Assembly: GCF_038007965.1 (NCBI RefSeq) | Contig: NZ_JBBOYD010000001.1 | Span: 2,210,501 to 2,274,500, forward strand | Direction of reading: 5' to 3' | DNA from: Niallia sp. FSL W8-0635 | Lineage (GTDB): Bacteria > Bacillota > Bacilli > Bacillales > Cytobacillaceae | DNA length: 64,000 nt | Part shown: piece after piece, positions 35,324 through 44,797 of the stretch | Layout of the letters: each line of letters begins with the position of its first letter | Position numbering within the stretch: the first letter of the stretch is position 1 | Program-made: the position numbers and the translations under genes | Notes under the pieces: generated by a model | The model's database searches: none | The model's input: the letters and a program-made list of their open reading frames with translations, nothing else | Told to the model about the DNA's origin: nothing

Positions 35324-37127
35324 GACAATTAAACTGACGAGTGAGCAGCAGAGAAAAGTATTATATCGTTTATTAGGATATATAAAGCCACATAAAAAAG
35401 CAGTAATGATTGCTTTCGGTCTTTTACTTTTATCGACATTGGGAGAATTAGCAGGACCATATTTAATTAAAATTTTTATTGATGATTATTTAACACCAAG
35501 AAATTTAGAAGTACAGCCATTGATGGTATTAGGAGTTACCTATATTCTCATTCAAATCATGAATGTGGTAATTATGTACTTTCAATTGTTTAAGTTTCAG
35601 GAAATAGCTTTATATATTATCCAACAGCTCCGAGTGGATATATTTTCGAAGATTCATACACTTGGCCTGCGATATTTTGACAAAATACCGGCAGGAAGCA
35701 CTGTTTCGAGAGTCACTAATGATACAGAAGCTATTAAAGATATGTTTGTGAGCGTTCTTGCAACCTTTATCCAAAGTGGGTTTATGATTTTTGGAATTAT
35801 TATTGCGATGTTTGTTTTAAATGTAAAGCTTGGTGCGATTTGTCTAATTTTACTGCCGATACTAGGATATATCATTTATACGTATCGAAAGTATAGTGCA
35901 AGTTTTTATCAGGATATTAGAGAACGATTAAGCCAATTAAATGCAAAGCTTAGTGAATCTTTACAGGGAATGAATATCATTCAAGTATTCAGACAGGAAA
36001 AAAGATTAAAGCGTGAATTTGATGATATTAATACAAAGCACTATAATGCTGGAATGCGAAATATAAAGCTTGAAGGCTTATTGCTTAGACCTGCCATTGA
36101 TCTTGTGTATGTTTTAGGTCTTATGCTTGTTTTAAGTTATTTTGGAATTTCTTCTTTTACAAATCCAATTGAAATAGGTGTTTTATACGCATTTGTAAGT
36201 TATTTAGATCGCTTTTTCGAGCCAGTTAATAATATGATGATGCGGTTATCTCTTTATCAGCAAGCGATTGTATCAGCGTTTCGTGTGTTCACCGTTTTGG
36301 ACGAAGAGGATATAGAGCCATCTCTTGTTCCAACTAGTAAAAATAAAATCGAAAATGGTGTTATTGAATTCAAAGATGTTACTTTTTCCTATGATGGCAA
36401 ACAAGATGTTTTAAAAAATATCTCCTTTACTGCAAGAGAAGGGGAAACGGTGGCATTAGTAGGTCATACTGGAAGTGGAAAAAGCTCGATTGTTAACCTG
36501 CTTATGAGGTTTTATGATTTTGGAAAAGGGGATATTTTGATTGATGGAAAATCCCTAAAATCATTTAGCAAGATGGAGCTGCGTGAAAGAATGGGGCTCG
36601 TTCTTCAAGATCCGTTTCTCTTTTACGGAACAGTAAAGGATAATATTCGTCTATATAATAAGGAAGTAAGTGATGAAGAAATAGTAGAAGCGGCTAAATT
36701 TGTGCAAGCCAATTTGTTTATAGAAAAATTAGAGGATCAATATAATCATAAAGTGGTGGAAAGAGGTTCTGCGTTTTCTAGTGGTCAACGCCAGCTTATT
36801 GCATTCGCAAGAACGATTTTAACCAATCCAAAAGTTTTAATATTGGATGAAGCAACTGCCAACATTGATACTGAAACAGAAGAGGCTATTCAGTTTGCGC
36901 TATCTAAAATGCGTAAGGGGCGAACAACGATTGCAATAGCGCATCGTCTTTCTACTATACAAGATGCAGATTTAATTCTCGTACTTCATAAAGGGGCAAT
37001 TGTAGAAAGAGGAACACATCAACAATTGCTACAGCAAAAGGGATTATATTATAAAATGTATCTTCTTCAAAATGGAGCAGCCGACTCTATTGAAGAAACA
37101 GTGGAGCATCAAATAGAGCATTCCTAA
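35316..37127 (+). CDS. yheH: Heterodimeric multidrug ABC exporter half YheH
   Basis: A 603-residue partner of YheI with six membrane helices. Its nucleotide-binding domain has Walker A GHTGSGKSS and Walker B LILDEATANID, with the catalytic glutamate present. The signature loop reads FSSGQRQ rather than LSGGQ, so this half contributes the degenerate signature, as expected in asymmetric exporters. In B. subtilis YheH/YheI exports drugs and its overproduction affects the KinA sporulation pathway. The ATG at 35316 lies within the end of yheI. A terminator follows at 37134. Confidence 0.9.
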   Translation: MDKTIKLTSEQQRKVLYRLLGYIKPHKKAVMIAFGLLLLSTLGELAGPYLIKIFIDDYLTPRNLEVQPLMVLGVTYILIQIMNVVIMYFQLFKFQEIALYIIQQLRVDIFSKIHTLGLRYFDKIPAGSTVSRVTNDTEAIKDMFVSVLATFIQSGFMIFGIIIAMFVLNVKLGAICLILLPILGYIIYTYRKYSASFYQDIRERLSQLNAKLSESLQGMNIIQVFRQEKRLKREFDDINTKHYNAGMRNIKLEGLLLRPAIDLVYVLGLMLVLSYFGISSFTNPIEIGVLYAFVSYLDRFFEPVNNMMMRLSLYQQAIVSAFRVFTVLDEEDIEPSLVPTSKNKIENGVIEFKDVTFSYDGKQDVLKNISFTAREGETVALVGHTGSGKSSIVNLLMRFYDFGKGDILIDGKSLKSFSKMELRERMGLVLQDPFLFYGTVKDNIRLYNKEVSDEEIVEAAKFVQANLFIEKLEDQYNHKVVERGSAFSSGQRQLIAFARTILTNPKVLILDEATANIDTETEEAIQFALSKMRKGRTTIAIAHRLSTIQDADLILVLHKGAIVERGTHQQLLQQKGLYYKMYLLQNGAADSIEETVEHQIEHS

Positions 37128-37133
37128 ATAGCT

Positions 37134-37183
37134 AAAAACCCGAAGATCAATCCGCGCCATTTGCGGTTGGTTTCGGGTTTTTG
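37134..37183 (+). terminator. Terminator after yheH
   Basis: AAAAACCCGAA pairs with TTCGGGTTTTT, with an inner TCCGC/GCGG stem, right after yheH. Confidence 0.85.
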
Positions 37184-37195
37184 TTCGTTATTTTT

Positions 37196-37396
37196 CTAAA
37201 TATTCCATTGCTCTTTCGTTTTTCGAAAGCTATGAAATTCTTTTTTTACGTTCATTTCATTATATTTATTTAGTAATACATCCAATTCTTGACTGCATAT
37301 AATGGCTGAGGAAGATGAAAAACCATGTTTCATAGCAATTTCAATTAGCTCTGTGCGCTTTAATTCAATTTGAGTTAGCAATTGCTTTTTTAGCAT
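37196..37396 (-). CDS. Spo0E-like aspartyl-phosphate phosphatase
   Basis: A 66-residue Spo0E-family protein, predicted to be two antiparallel helices, that dephosphorylates Spo0A-P and so delays sporulation. The signature SQELDVLLNKYN with the key aspartate is intact, preceded by IELKRTELIEIAMKHGFSS. The ATG at 37396 follows AAAGGA on the minus strand. It ends beside the yheH terminator, convergent with yheIH. Being next to an exporter linked to KinA signalling is suggestive but not proof of a link. Confidence 0.88.
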   Translation of the reverse strand: MLKKQLLTQIELKRTELIEIAMKHGFSSSSAIICSQELDVLLNKYNEMNVKKEFHSFRKTKEQWNI

Positions 37397-37678
37397 GGTT
37401 GATTGTCCTTTCTCTAATACGAGTAATATAGCACATTATGTTATTATCCCACTCTTAAGCTTCAATAAGACTTTCATCTCTTTGTGTATGGAATTCGAGA
37501 ATGATTGGTGGGAGGTTAACTATCTATCAGTGGAGAATGATGGGAAATCCACCACTAATGGAAATTATATTTGTTTAATTATATCTATTTTTGGAAGTAA
37601 ATGCAAAATATAACGCAAATACATAAAAGGATGGAACAAGCATATAGTTAATAAAATGGCAAAAAGGAGAGAGAAATA

Positions 37679-38383
37679 GTGGTAGATTTAAACTTATTTA
37701 TTGCTTTAGGTGCAGGTTTTTTAAGCTTTATTTCTCCATGCTGTTTACCATTATATCCAGCTTATTTATCCTATATTACTGGTATGTCGACTGGGCAGCT
37801 AGAAGAGGGAAGTATGAATAAAAATGCTAGCTTTCTTCATACACTATTATTTCTTTTAGGATTTTCAATTATTTTCATTGCACTTGGTTTTGGTTCCTCT
37901 TTAATAGGGACCTATTTTAAAGCATATCACGAAGAAATAAGAAAAATTGGTTCTATCCTTATTATCTTCTTTGGTCTCATGATTGTTGGAGTTTTAAAGC
38001 CTAAATGGATGATGAGAGAATACCGTTTTTCCTTTAAGACAAGGCCAACAGGATTTCTAGGCTCCTTTTTAATTGGGTTAAGCTTCGCTGCTGGATGGAC
38101 ACCGTGTAACGGACCTATTCTAGCAACGGTTTTATCTTTAGCAAGTCTTCATCCAGAGACAAGCTTGCTCTATTTAGGAGGGTATATTCTTGGCTTTGCA
38201 CTTCCATTTATCCTCTTATCTTTTTTTATTTCTCATTTGAACAAGCTAAAGAAGTATAGTGTATGGTGGATGAAATTTGGTGGTTATTGTATGATTGCAA
38301 TGGGAATATTGTTATATGTAGATGGGATGAAATGGTTAACACGAGTTATTTCACCAATTTTTGGAGACTTTCAAGGTTTTTAA
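37679..38383 (+). CDS. ccdA: Cytochrome c biogenesis thiol-disulfide transporter CcdA
   Basis: A 234-residue DsbD-type membrane protein with six helices that passes reducing power from thioredoxin outward, for cytochrome c maturation and for endospore cortex formation. The redox cysteines are in FISPCCLPLYPAY and AAGWTPCNGPIL, with the second of a helix pair in each half of the protein. The start is the GTG at 37679 after AAAAGGAGAG. yneI and ccdC follow, giving the familiar ccdA-yneI-ccdC order. Confidence 0.95.
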   Translation: MVDLNLFIALGAGFLSFISPCCLPLYPAYLSYITGMSTGQLEEGSMNKNASFLHTLLFLLGFSIIFIALGFGSSLIGTYFKAYHEEIRKIGSILIIFFGLMIVGVLKPKWMMREYRFSFKTRPTGFLGSFLIGLSFAAGWTPCNGPILATVLSLASLHPETSLLYLGGYILGFALPFILLSFFISHLNKLKKYSVWWMKFGGYCMIAMGILLYVDGMKWLTRVISPIFGDFQGF

Positions 38384-38595
38384 TAATAACGCCTTGATGT
38401 ATAATGAGAGAAAAGAGTTAAGTTAGAAATTTACATCGTAATAGGAAATCTTAGTTAAATACTTGCCATAGTTTGTTATATTTTATAACAAAATAGATTG
38501 AAATTATCTTGAAGTTTCGCTATATTGAAATAAGCGTTATGTAATGCATTTTTATTAATAGATATTGTTTTTTTGGTTGTTGAGGAGGAAGTAAG

Positions 38596-38955
38596 ATGGC
38601 TCGAATATTGATTGTGGATGATGCAAAGTTTATGAGAATGACTCTCTCAAATATTTTAACTAGATCCAGTCATGAAGTAGTTGGTGAGGCTGAAAACGGA
38701 AAGGAAGCAGTAAGAATGTATCGTGAATTAGATCCGGATTTAGTCACCATGGATATTACCATGCCAGAAATGAGTGGATTAGACGCTGTCAAAGAAATAA
38801 AGAATGAATTCCCTCTGGCAAAAATTATTATGTGTTCTGCAATGGGACAACAAAAAATGGTAGTAGAAGCAATTGAAGCTGGTGCAAAGGATTTTATCGT
38901 GAAGCCTTTTGATGACACACGCGTATTAGATGCAATAAATAGAGTTTTAAAATAA
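38596..38955 (+). CDS. yneI: Single-domain response regulator YneI (CcdB)
   Basis: A 119-residue CheY-like receiver with no output domain. Phosphoacceptor Asp lies in DPDLVTMDITMPEMSG, the acidic pair in ILIVDDAKFMR, the conserved Thr/Ser position in IIMCSAMGQ and the Lys in DFIVKPFDD. It sits between ccdA and ccdC as in B. subtilis; there its cognate kinase is not known. The ATG follows GAGGAGG. About 210 bases separate it from ccdA, so it may have its own promoter. Confidence 0.93.
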   Translation: MARILIVDDAKFMRMTLSNILTRSSHEVVGEAENGKEAVRMYRELDPDLVTMDITMPEMSGLDAVKEIKNEFPLAKIIMCSAMGQQKMVVEAIEAGAKDFIVKPFDDTRVLDAINRVLK

Positions 38956-39112
38956 TTTATGAAGAAAAGGATATGATTTTTTCGTATCCGTTTTTTTGCC
39001 TGTAAATACATAGATAGATGTACTTATAAAAAATGGACAAGCGTTTAATCTTGATGGTAAGATTAAAAGTATTGTAATGTTTAAGATAAAAGGTTAGTAA
39101 AGGGGTTTTTCT

Positions 39113-39586
39113 ATGACTTCTGTCATAATTTCAACATGTATCGCAGTGTTTATGGGTGTCTTTTTTATGATTATGAGAATGAAAGCGGCTACGAAGCCTG
39201 TTTCAGCTAAGAAAATTATTCTTCCACCATTTTTTATGAGTACGGGTGCTCTCATGTTTGTTTTTCCTTATTTTCGTATTACGGGACAGGAAATGATAGA
39301 AGCAGCTATTGCTGGAGTATTATTCTCGTTTCTATTAATTAAAACAACGAAATTTGAAATCAAGGAACGAGATATATATTTAATTAATTCGAAAGCATTT
39401 ATCTTTATCTTATTTGGTCTATTAGCAATCCGAATGGTTGCTAAATTTATATTAAGTAAATCTGTTGATGTTGGACCATTGGGTGGCATGTTTTGGATGC
39501 TAGCTTTCTGTATGATTGTACCTTGGCGAATTGCAATGTTTATCCGTTACAAGAAATTAGCAAAAAATTTAAGCACTGTACAATAG
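39113..39586 (+). CDS. ccdC: Membrane protein CcdC (YneJ)
   Basis: A 157-residue integral membrane protein of the CcdC family with about four or five helices (VIISTCIAVFMGVFFMIM, FIFILFGLLAIRMVAKF and others). The positively charged loop MKAATKPVSAKKIILPP and the C-terminal WRIAMFIRYKKL are typical. In B. subtilis ccdC is dispensable for cytochrome c synthesis despite its name. The ATG follows AAAGGGG. A terminator follows at 39598. Confidence 0.92.
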   Translation: MTSVIISTCIAVFMGVFFMIMRMKAATKPVSAKKIILPPFFMSTGALMFVFPYFRITGQEMIEAAIAGVLFSFLLIKTTKFEIKERDIYLINSKAFIFILFGLLAIRMVAKFILSKSVDVGPLGGMFWMLAFCMIVPWRIAMFIRYKKLAKNLSTVQ

Positions 39587-39597
39587 GTTAATAAAGT

Positions 39598-39642
39598 AAA
39601 GACTAGTTGGAAACAAGGACCGATTTTCAGCTAGTCTTTTTT
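39598..39642 (+). terminator. Terminator after ccdC
   Basis: AAAGACTAG and CTAGTCTTT pair over a 24-base loop and are followed by TTTT. A second short hairpin (AATTATCC/GGATAATT, about 39687-39709) lies beyond. Confidence 0.75.
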
Positions 39643-39889
39643 ATGCTGTATTTTAATAGATAGTTGCTTTTGAATAGGATGTAAATTATCCAGCTCCCGG
39701 ATAATTGCTATTAGAGCGCGAAAATATTTTTTTGCTGGAAATGTTTAACTGGTGAAAAAACTTTTTTTACTGAAAATGGACTAGTAAATAAGTCTTATTT
39801 ACTAGTATAATAGGAGAATAATTATATAAATGAAATAGATATTCTCTTTCATTTATATGTTAACTGGTTGATTGAGAAGGGAGAACGAT

Positions 39890-41578
39890 ATGAGATTTAC
39901 AATCACAAAAAAATTGGGGTTAGGTTTTCTTTTAGTCATTATATGTATTTTATTAATTGCTACTCTCTCCAATACACAAATCGCAAAGGTAGATAAAAAC
40001 TATTCAGATGTGATTGACCAGCAAGTAAATAAGGTAATCATCTTGAAAAATATGAAAATTAATATGCTGCTTCAATCGGATGGAATAAATGGTTATTTAC
40101 TTACAGGCGAAACTTCCTATCTAACGAATTATGATAGTAGTTCTAAAAGACTGGTTAACGATTTTGACACGTTAAAAAGCATGAATAACGATTCTACTAG
40201 CAAAGAACTTTTCGAGAGCATTCAAAAGCTTCAGGGAGAATTTTTAATTCTTGGCGATAAAGCAGTGCAAGAAAAGATATTAGAAAATGAAGAAAATTAT
40301 CTCGATTTAATTAATCAGTCAAATGATATCCGTACAGAATTTAGTAATGAAACAGATCAGTTGATTAAATACGAAGAAACAAAAATGAGTGAGATTAGAG
40401 AAAAGGTTGCTAGCGAAACAAAGATTTATATATATATAGTAATTGCAATAAGTGCTTTTGCAATGATATCGGCAATCTTACTAGCAGTTTGGATTAGTAG
40501 GACGATAGCAAGAGGAATGAAAGAATCTTCTTCCATAATAAAAAAAGTAAGTGAAGGGGATCTTACAAAGCAAGAAATAAAAGGAAAAAGAAATGATGAA
40601 TTTGGAGAAATGGTCCGCTCATTGGGGAAAATGAATGATGAACTTGGCGTAATAATCCAAGAAGTTAGAGATACAGCGATTATAGTTACTACTAACAGTG
40701 TGGAAATGGAGAAAAGCGCCAAACAAACAGCGGTAGTTGCGGAACATGTTTCTAGTATTTCAGAAAAGTCAGTAGCACAAGTAGAAAGTCAAATGAATCA
40801 ATTTCAATTTGCTGTTGAAAATTATGATTTAATGAATAAAAGCATGGAGGAGATTACAGAACGTAGCTTCAACATGAAAGAAAAAATGACAGGTGCAATG
40901 GAAAAGGCCAAAGATGGAAATCGTTCCATTGATGACGTGGTATTTAAAATGAAGGACATCAGTCATTCTGTTGAAGATTCTTCTGTTATTATCAAAATGC
41001 TTGAAGAAAAGTCAGCAGAAATTAAACAAATTGCAGAATTAATAACGAATGTAGCAGAACAGACAAATCTATTAGCATTGAATGCAGCAATTGAGGCTGC
41101 AAGAGCAGGGGAACATGGAAAAGGATTTTCTGTTGTTGCCGACGAAGTGAGAAAGCTTGCAGAAGAAAGTAGTAATTCTGCTCATTTAATTCAGAATGTA
41201 ACAGATAGTATTCAAAAGGAAATAAGCCTTGCTGTTAACGGGATGAATAAGACTAATTTGATTGTAAGTGAAGGGCTAGAGGAAACGGAAAAAACGAGTG
41301 TTGCTTTCATGGAAATTCTCCAATCTATTGCCACTGTATCAGAAAATGTAGTAGAAGTAACAAAAGAGATTGAAGAGGTATCATTGAATAGCAAAGAAAT
41401 GAAAAAGATTATGGAAAATGTCCATAAAATTTCGTCCGAAAGCATTTCCTTTACTCAAGAAACATCTGCAGCAACAGAGGAACAGTTAGCATCGATGACT
41501 GAAATGACAGATTCAGCTAAAAAGCTGTCAGAAATTGCGTCTAAGCTTCAGAAATCGGTATCCCACTTTACTTTATAA
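39890..41578 (+). CDS. Methyl-accepting chemotaxis protein
   Basis: A 562-residue membrane chemoreceptor. Helix 1 ([19 protein letters not shown]), an extracellular four-helix sensor domain of about 150 residues, helix 2 ([21 protein letters not shown]), a HAMP domain and a long cytoplasmic coiled coil follow in order. The signalling tip [20 protein letters not shown] is intact. The start is the ATG at 39890 after AAGGGAGAAC. Monocistronic, closed by a terminator at 41589. The ligand cannot be told from the sensor domain. Confidence 0.95.
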   Translation: MRFTITKKLGLGFLLVIICILLIATLSNTQIAKVDKNYSDVIDQQVNKVIILKNMKINMLLQSDGINGYLLTGETSYLTNYDSSSKRLVNDFDTLKSMNNDSTSKELFESIQKLQGEFLILGDKAVQEKILENEENYLDLINQSNDIRTEFSNETDQLIKYEETKMSEIREKVASETKIYIYIVIAISAFAMISAILLAVWISRTIARGMKESSSIIKKVSEGDLTKQEIKGKRNDEFGEMVRSLGKMNDELGVIIQEVRDTAIIVTTNSVEMEKSAKQTAVVAEHVSSISEKSVAQVESQMNQFQFAVENYDLMNKSMEEITERSFNMKEKMTGAMEKAKDGNRSIDDVVFKMKDISHSVEDSSVIIKMLEEKSAEIKQIAELITNVAEQTNLLALNAAIEAARAGEHGKGFSVVADEVRKLAEESSNSAHLIQNVTDSIQKEISLAVNGMNKTNLIVSEGLEETEKTSVAFMEILQSIATVSENVVEVTKEIEEVSLNSKEMKKIMENVHKISSESISFTQETSAATEEQLASMTEMTDSAKKLSEIASKLQKSVSHFTL

Positions 41579-41588
41579 TGAAAAATAG

Positions 41589-41638
41589 AAGAGTCGATTA
41601 TTCTTTTGTACAAGCATAAGAAGGATCGACTCTTTTTT
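41589..41638 (+). terminator. Terminator after the chemoreceptor gene
   Basis: AAGAGTCGAT pairs with ATCGACTCTT over a 26-base loop, followed by T6. Confidence 0.8.
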
Positions 41639-41696
41639 AGTGTGGTAATAGCAATAACCATGTAGCATCCTTCTTCCATCTATCTATCGGATAAAG

Positions 41697-41960
41697 CTAT
41701 TTTGATACATTCTTTTGAATCGTTTGTTTTGCAAGTTGGTGTCCGAAGACAGATACACCAGCAGCAATAATCCCATTTGTAACCGCTTCAAAGTTTAGTC
41801 CATATGCAAAAGTAGCTAATAATATAGAAGCTAGGAGAAGAATCCAAATGATGGACCAATCTGGAATAATGGGCGTTTGTTTAAGGGCATAGCCTATAAT
41901 CCATAGAACCGGTACTAATATATAATAATGATCAAGTAAAAAAGACTGTAACCATTCCAC
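41697..41960 (-). CDS. Phage-holin-like small membrane protein
   Basis: An 87-residue protein with two or three hydrophobic helices (YYILVPVLWIIGYAL, WILLLASILLATFAYGL, TNGIIAAGVSVFGHQLA), the layout of phage holin family 5 proteins. Such genes also occur singly in Bacillus chromosomes with no phage around. The start is GTG at 41960 after GGGAGGG. It is divergent from the DUF1659-DUF2922-YvrJ genes; no endolysin gene is adjacent. Confidence 0.72.
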   Translation of the reverse strand: MEWLQSFLLDHYYILVPVLWIIGYALKQTPIIPDWSIIWILLLASILLATFAYGLNFEAVTNGIIAAGVSVFGHQLAKQTIQKNVSK

Positions 41961-42166
41961 AGCATTTTTTCCCTCCCTTTTTCCTATATAGCTAACATAT
42001 GCTTAAAAAAGAAATGTGTTTGTTTGCATAACCATGTTCTCCTTAATTAAAATCCATATTTTAAATAAAGCCAAATGATGGGATAAAATACTCAATGAGA
42101 ATTTTTCGTGAAACTGTCCTTTTCTATCTCTTCCTTCTATTTAATAAACGAAAGGAGGTGATACAA

Positions 42167-42388
42167 ATGGCAGAAGCGATTTGGAATGAAGCTAGTGTTA
42201 AATTAATGTTTCTAAATGGTCTGAAAGAGAACGGCGATCCAAATTACATTACAAAGACGTTTAAAAATGTAAAACAAGCAGCAACCCCTGATCAAATGTT
42301 ATTAGTAGCGGAAGGGTTAGCTTCCCTTGTGACCCATTCTTTATATTCTGTAGAAAGAAGTGATACGACAGAAATTATAAAGTCATAA
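42167..42388 (+). CDS. DUF1659 family small protein
   Basis: A 73-residue protein with the DUF1659 pattern: a short strand-rich N-terminus (VKLMFLNGLKENG), TFKNVKQAATPDQMLLVAEGLASL and a final helix-strand (YSVERSDTTEI). The ATG at 42167 follows GAAAGGAGGTG. Function unknown. It heads a three-gene set with DUF2922 and YvrJ proteins that is conserved in Bacillaceae. Confidence 0.85.
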   Translation: MAEAIWNEASVKLMFLNGLKENGDPNYITKTFKNVKQAATPDQMLLVAEGLASLVTHSLYSVERSDTTEIIKS

Positions 42389-42454
42389 TAGCTATCGTGG
42401 TCATGCTAAGAAATCTAGTAAATAAAATAATCGAAGAGGAAGGGAGGATTGAAA

Positions 42455-42670
42455 ATGGCGAAAACGTTAGAATTAACTTTCGAAACGAGTAATGGAAAAT
42501 CAACAAAAATTTCCCTTGAAAGTCCGATTGAACCAGTAAATTCCGAACAAGTTTTAACTGTCATGCAAAGTATTATTTCGGCTAATGCGTTAACTAGTAC
42601 GAATGGAGATTTAGTGGCCGTTAAAGGAATACGCCTCGTCGAAAGAAATGTGACAGATTATGAGTTTTAA
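42455..42670 (+). CDS. DUF2922 family small protein
   Basis: A 71-residue protein with the DUF2922 pattern: KTLELTFETSNGKSTKISL, then VLTVMQSIISANAL and VAVKGIRLVERNVTDYEF. DUF1659 and DUF2922 proteins look like two halves of one structural theme and usually sit side by side. The ATG follows AAGGGAGG. Function unknown. Confidence 0.87.
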   Translation: MAKTLELTFETSNGKSTKISLESPIEPVNSEQVLTVMQSIISANALTSTNGDLVAVKGIRLVERNVTDYEF

Positions 42671-42775
42671 GAAATAAAAGGAAATTCTCTATTAAATATT
42701 TGCTTTGGGGCTAGTGGTATTCATACTATTAGTCTCCAAGCAATAAGATAGAAATTCTATTAGGAGGAGTTTATA

Positions 42776-42913
42776 ATGGAAGAGATGATATCATTTATAA
42801 GCCAGGTAGGATTTCCAATTGTCATCAGCTTTTATTTGCTGAATCGAATTGAAACAAAACTGGATATAATGATTAAATCGATTCAAAGCTTACCAGAATT
42901 AATCAAAAAATAG
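42776..42913 (+). CDS. YvrJ family membrane peptide
   Basis: A 45-residue peptide: ISQVGFPIVISFYLLNRIET forms one membrane helix with the conserved GFPI and YLL.RIE elements of the YvrJ family, followed by a helical LDIMIKSIQSL tail. TAGGAGGAG precedes the ATG. It completes the DUF1659-DUF2922-YvrJ trio. YvrJ tails resemble those of small phage holin-like or accessory peptides, which fits the holin-like gene upstream. Confidence 0.85.
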   Translation: MEEMISFISQVGFPIVISFYLLNRIETKLDIMIKSIQSLPELIKK

Positions 42914-42966
42914 AGTTCTAAGTTACTAGTAATTTTTAATTATCGGAAAAATGAAAGGGTTTTCTA

Positions 42967-43139
42967 TTGACAATAATATCTAAAAATGTTAAATTTACAT
43001 TAACCGTTATTAACGTATTTAGTATGTTATTTATTGATCGACTACTATTGTTTGAGAGATTAATAGTCTAATGCTTATGCGCTGAAAATGGTAATTAAAA
43101 GATGAAGCTAGCAAAGCTTTTTTAGGAGGATTTTTTCAC
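42967..43139 (+). promoter_or_regulatory. Promoter and long leader of the cold-shock gene
   Basis: TTGACA (42967-42972), a 17-base spacer and TAAATT (42990-42995) make a good sigma-A promoter about 145 bases before the coding start. The transcribed leader can fold (GACTACTATT with AATAGTC around 43040-43070). Long structured leaders are typical of csp genes and stabilise the mRNA in the cold. Confidence 0.6.
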
Positions 43140-43343
43140 ATGAAAAACGGTAAAGTTAAATGGTTTAACGCAGAAAAAGGATTTGGTTTTATTGAAGCGG
43201 AAGATGGAAATGATGTATTCGTTCACTATTCAGCGATTCAAGTGGAAGGCTTTAAATCTTTAGAAGAAGGCCAAGACGTTTCATTTGAAGTAGTTGAAGG
43301 TGCTCGTGGACCTCAAGCTGCTAACGTTACTAAAGTACAATAA
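43140..43343 (+). CDS. Cold-shock protein (CspB/CspD type)
   Basis: A 67-residue single cold-shock domain that binds single-stranded RNA and DNA and acts as an RNA chaperone. RNP1 (KGFGFIEAE) and RNP2 (VFVHYSAI) are intact. GGAGGATTTTTTCAC precedes the ATG. Which B. subtilis paralogue it matches best cannot be settled by eye. A terminator follows. Confidence 0.95.
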   Translation: MKNGKVKWFNAEKGFGFIEAEDGNDVFVHYSAIQVEGFKSLEEGQDVSFEVVEGARGPQAANVTKVQ

Positions 43344-43361
43344 TAGCAATTCCTCATATAT

Positions 43362-43396
43362 AAAAGGTCAGACCATAATAAAGGTCTGGCCTTTTT
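43362..43396 (+). terminator. Terminator after the csp gene
   Basis: AAAAGGTCAGACC pairs with GGTCTGGCCTTTT (G-U pair included), followed by T. The next 250 bases before sbcD hold only a possible TATAAT at 43509. Confidence 0.85.
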
Positions 43397-43651
43397 CATC
43401 TACCTCCTTACTTTTTAACTAATCTATCAGAATTAAATCCCATCTATTATATTAATAGAAATAATTGGTTTACTGCTTCGGTCATTCCTACTCGTATGAA
43501 ATGTTTGTTATAATATTAGAATACATGCAACTTATAAATAGAGTTGAGAAATAGATGTGGCCTAAAGGATTACTTTATTTGAAATGAATAATTGTACAAT
43601 AATTTAAGTGAATGCATTCTTTTTTTAATGAATTATAGAGGTGAAAAAATA

Positions 43652-44797
43652 GTGAAATTTATTCATACTGCCGATTGGCATTTAGGAAAATTAGTGCATG
43701 GATTATACATGACAGAAGATCAACGTTTTATGCTTAAACAATTTATGGAGCTAGTAGAAAAAGAAAAGCCTGATGCTGTCATTATAGCAGGTGATTTATA
43801 CGATCGCTCTATTCCGCCAACAGATGCTGTTAATTTACTTGATGAGGTCTTATATTTTATCAATGTGGAGTTAAATACACCGATTCTTGCTATCTCTGGA
43901 AACCATGATAGTGCAGAACGATTATCTTTTGGAAGTTCTTGGTATCAGAAAAATCAATTTTATTTAAATGGAAAAATCGAAAATAGTTTTTCGCCTGTGT
44001 CTTTAGCTGGAGTTAATTTTTTCTTAGTACCCTATTGTGAACCTGTAGTAGTCAGGAAAATGTTAGAGGATGATACGATACTTAATCATCATGATGCAAT
44101 GAAGGCGATTGTTGGTAAGATTGAAAATAATTTGCAAACGAATGAACCAAATGTATTGATCGGTCATAGTTTTGTTCTTGGCGGCAAAACATCTGATTCG
44201 GAACGGATATTATCTGTTGGAGGGACAGGCTGTGTTGGAGCGGAATTGTTTGATGCCTTTTCTTATACAGCATTAGGCCATTTACATAGCCCGGATGCAA
44301 TTAATCATGAAAAAGTGAAATATTCTGGTTCCTTAATGAAATATTCTTTTTCCGAAGCGAAGCAAAAGAAGTCTGTGTCGATTATTGAAATGGATGAAAA
44401 AGGAAACTTTGCACAAAGATATCATGCACTGACACCACAAAAAGATATGAGAGAGTTAGAGGGTCATTTAGAAGAGCTACTAGATGTTTCCTTTTATCAG
44501 CAGCAAAAAGTCGATGATTATTTGAAAATAACCTTGCTTGATGAAGGCGCGATAATTGATCCGATACAAAAGTTAAGACAAGTCTATCCAAATGTTCTCC
44601 ATTTAGAAAGAAAAATAGAAAATAAAGATCGGAAAGAAAAATCTATCTTACAAGTTCAAAAGGAAGTACAGAAAAATGAGCTTGAATTATTTGCATCCTT
44701 TTATGAAGAAATGACGACAGCTTCTTTTTCTGAGGATAAAAAAGACTGGATGACGGGTGTAATTAATCAGGTGTTACGAGAGGAGGGGCAAAAATGA
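43652..44797 (+). CDS. sbcD: Nuclease SbcCD, subunit D
   Basis: A 381-residue metallophosphoesterase nuclease, the Mre11 counterpart, that with SbcC processes hairpins and blocked DNA ends. Metal-binding motifs are IHTADWHLGK, IAGDLYDRS, AISGNHDSAERL and later ALGHLHSPD. The start is the GTG at 43652 after AGAGGTG; the frame extends upstream but without family resemblance. It overlaps sbcC by 4 bases (ATGA), indicating translational coupling. Confidence 0.95.
   Translation: MKFIHTADWHLGKLVHGLYMTEDQRFMLKQFMELVEKEKPDAVIIAGDLYDRSIPPTDAVNLLDEVLYFINVELNTPILAISGNHDSAERLSFGSSWYQKNQFYLNGKIENSFSPVSLAGVNFFLVPYCEPVVVRKMLEDDTILNHHDAMKAIVGKIENNLQTNEPNVLIGHSFVLGGKTSDSERILSVGGTGCVGAELFDAFSYTALGHLHSPDAINHEKVKYSGSLMKYSFSEAKQKKSVSIIEMDEKGNFAQRYHALTPQKDMRELEGHLEELLDVSFYQQQKVDDYLKITLLDEGAIIDPIQKLRQVYPNVLHLERKIENKDRKEKSILQVQKEVQKNELELFASFYEEMTTASFSEDKKDWMTGVINQVLREEGQK

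Noticed and set aside
37395..37613. Plus-strand frame of 72 codons starting inside the spo0E-like leader
   Set aside because: No ribosome site, no family resemblance, and it lies in the leader of ccdA.
39683..39712. AATTATCC/GGATAATT hairpin after ccdC
   Set aside because: Kept only as a note: short AT-rich palindrome with no T tract, and the ccdC terminator lies just before it.
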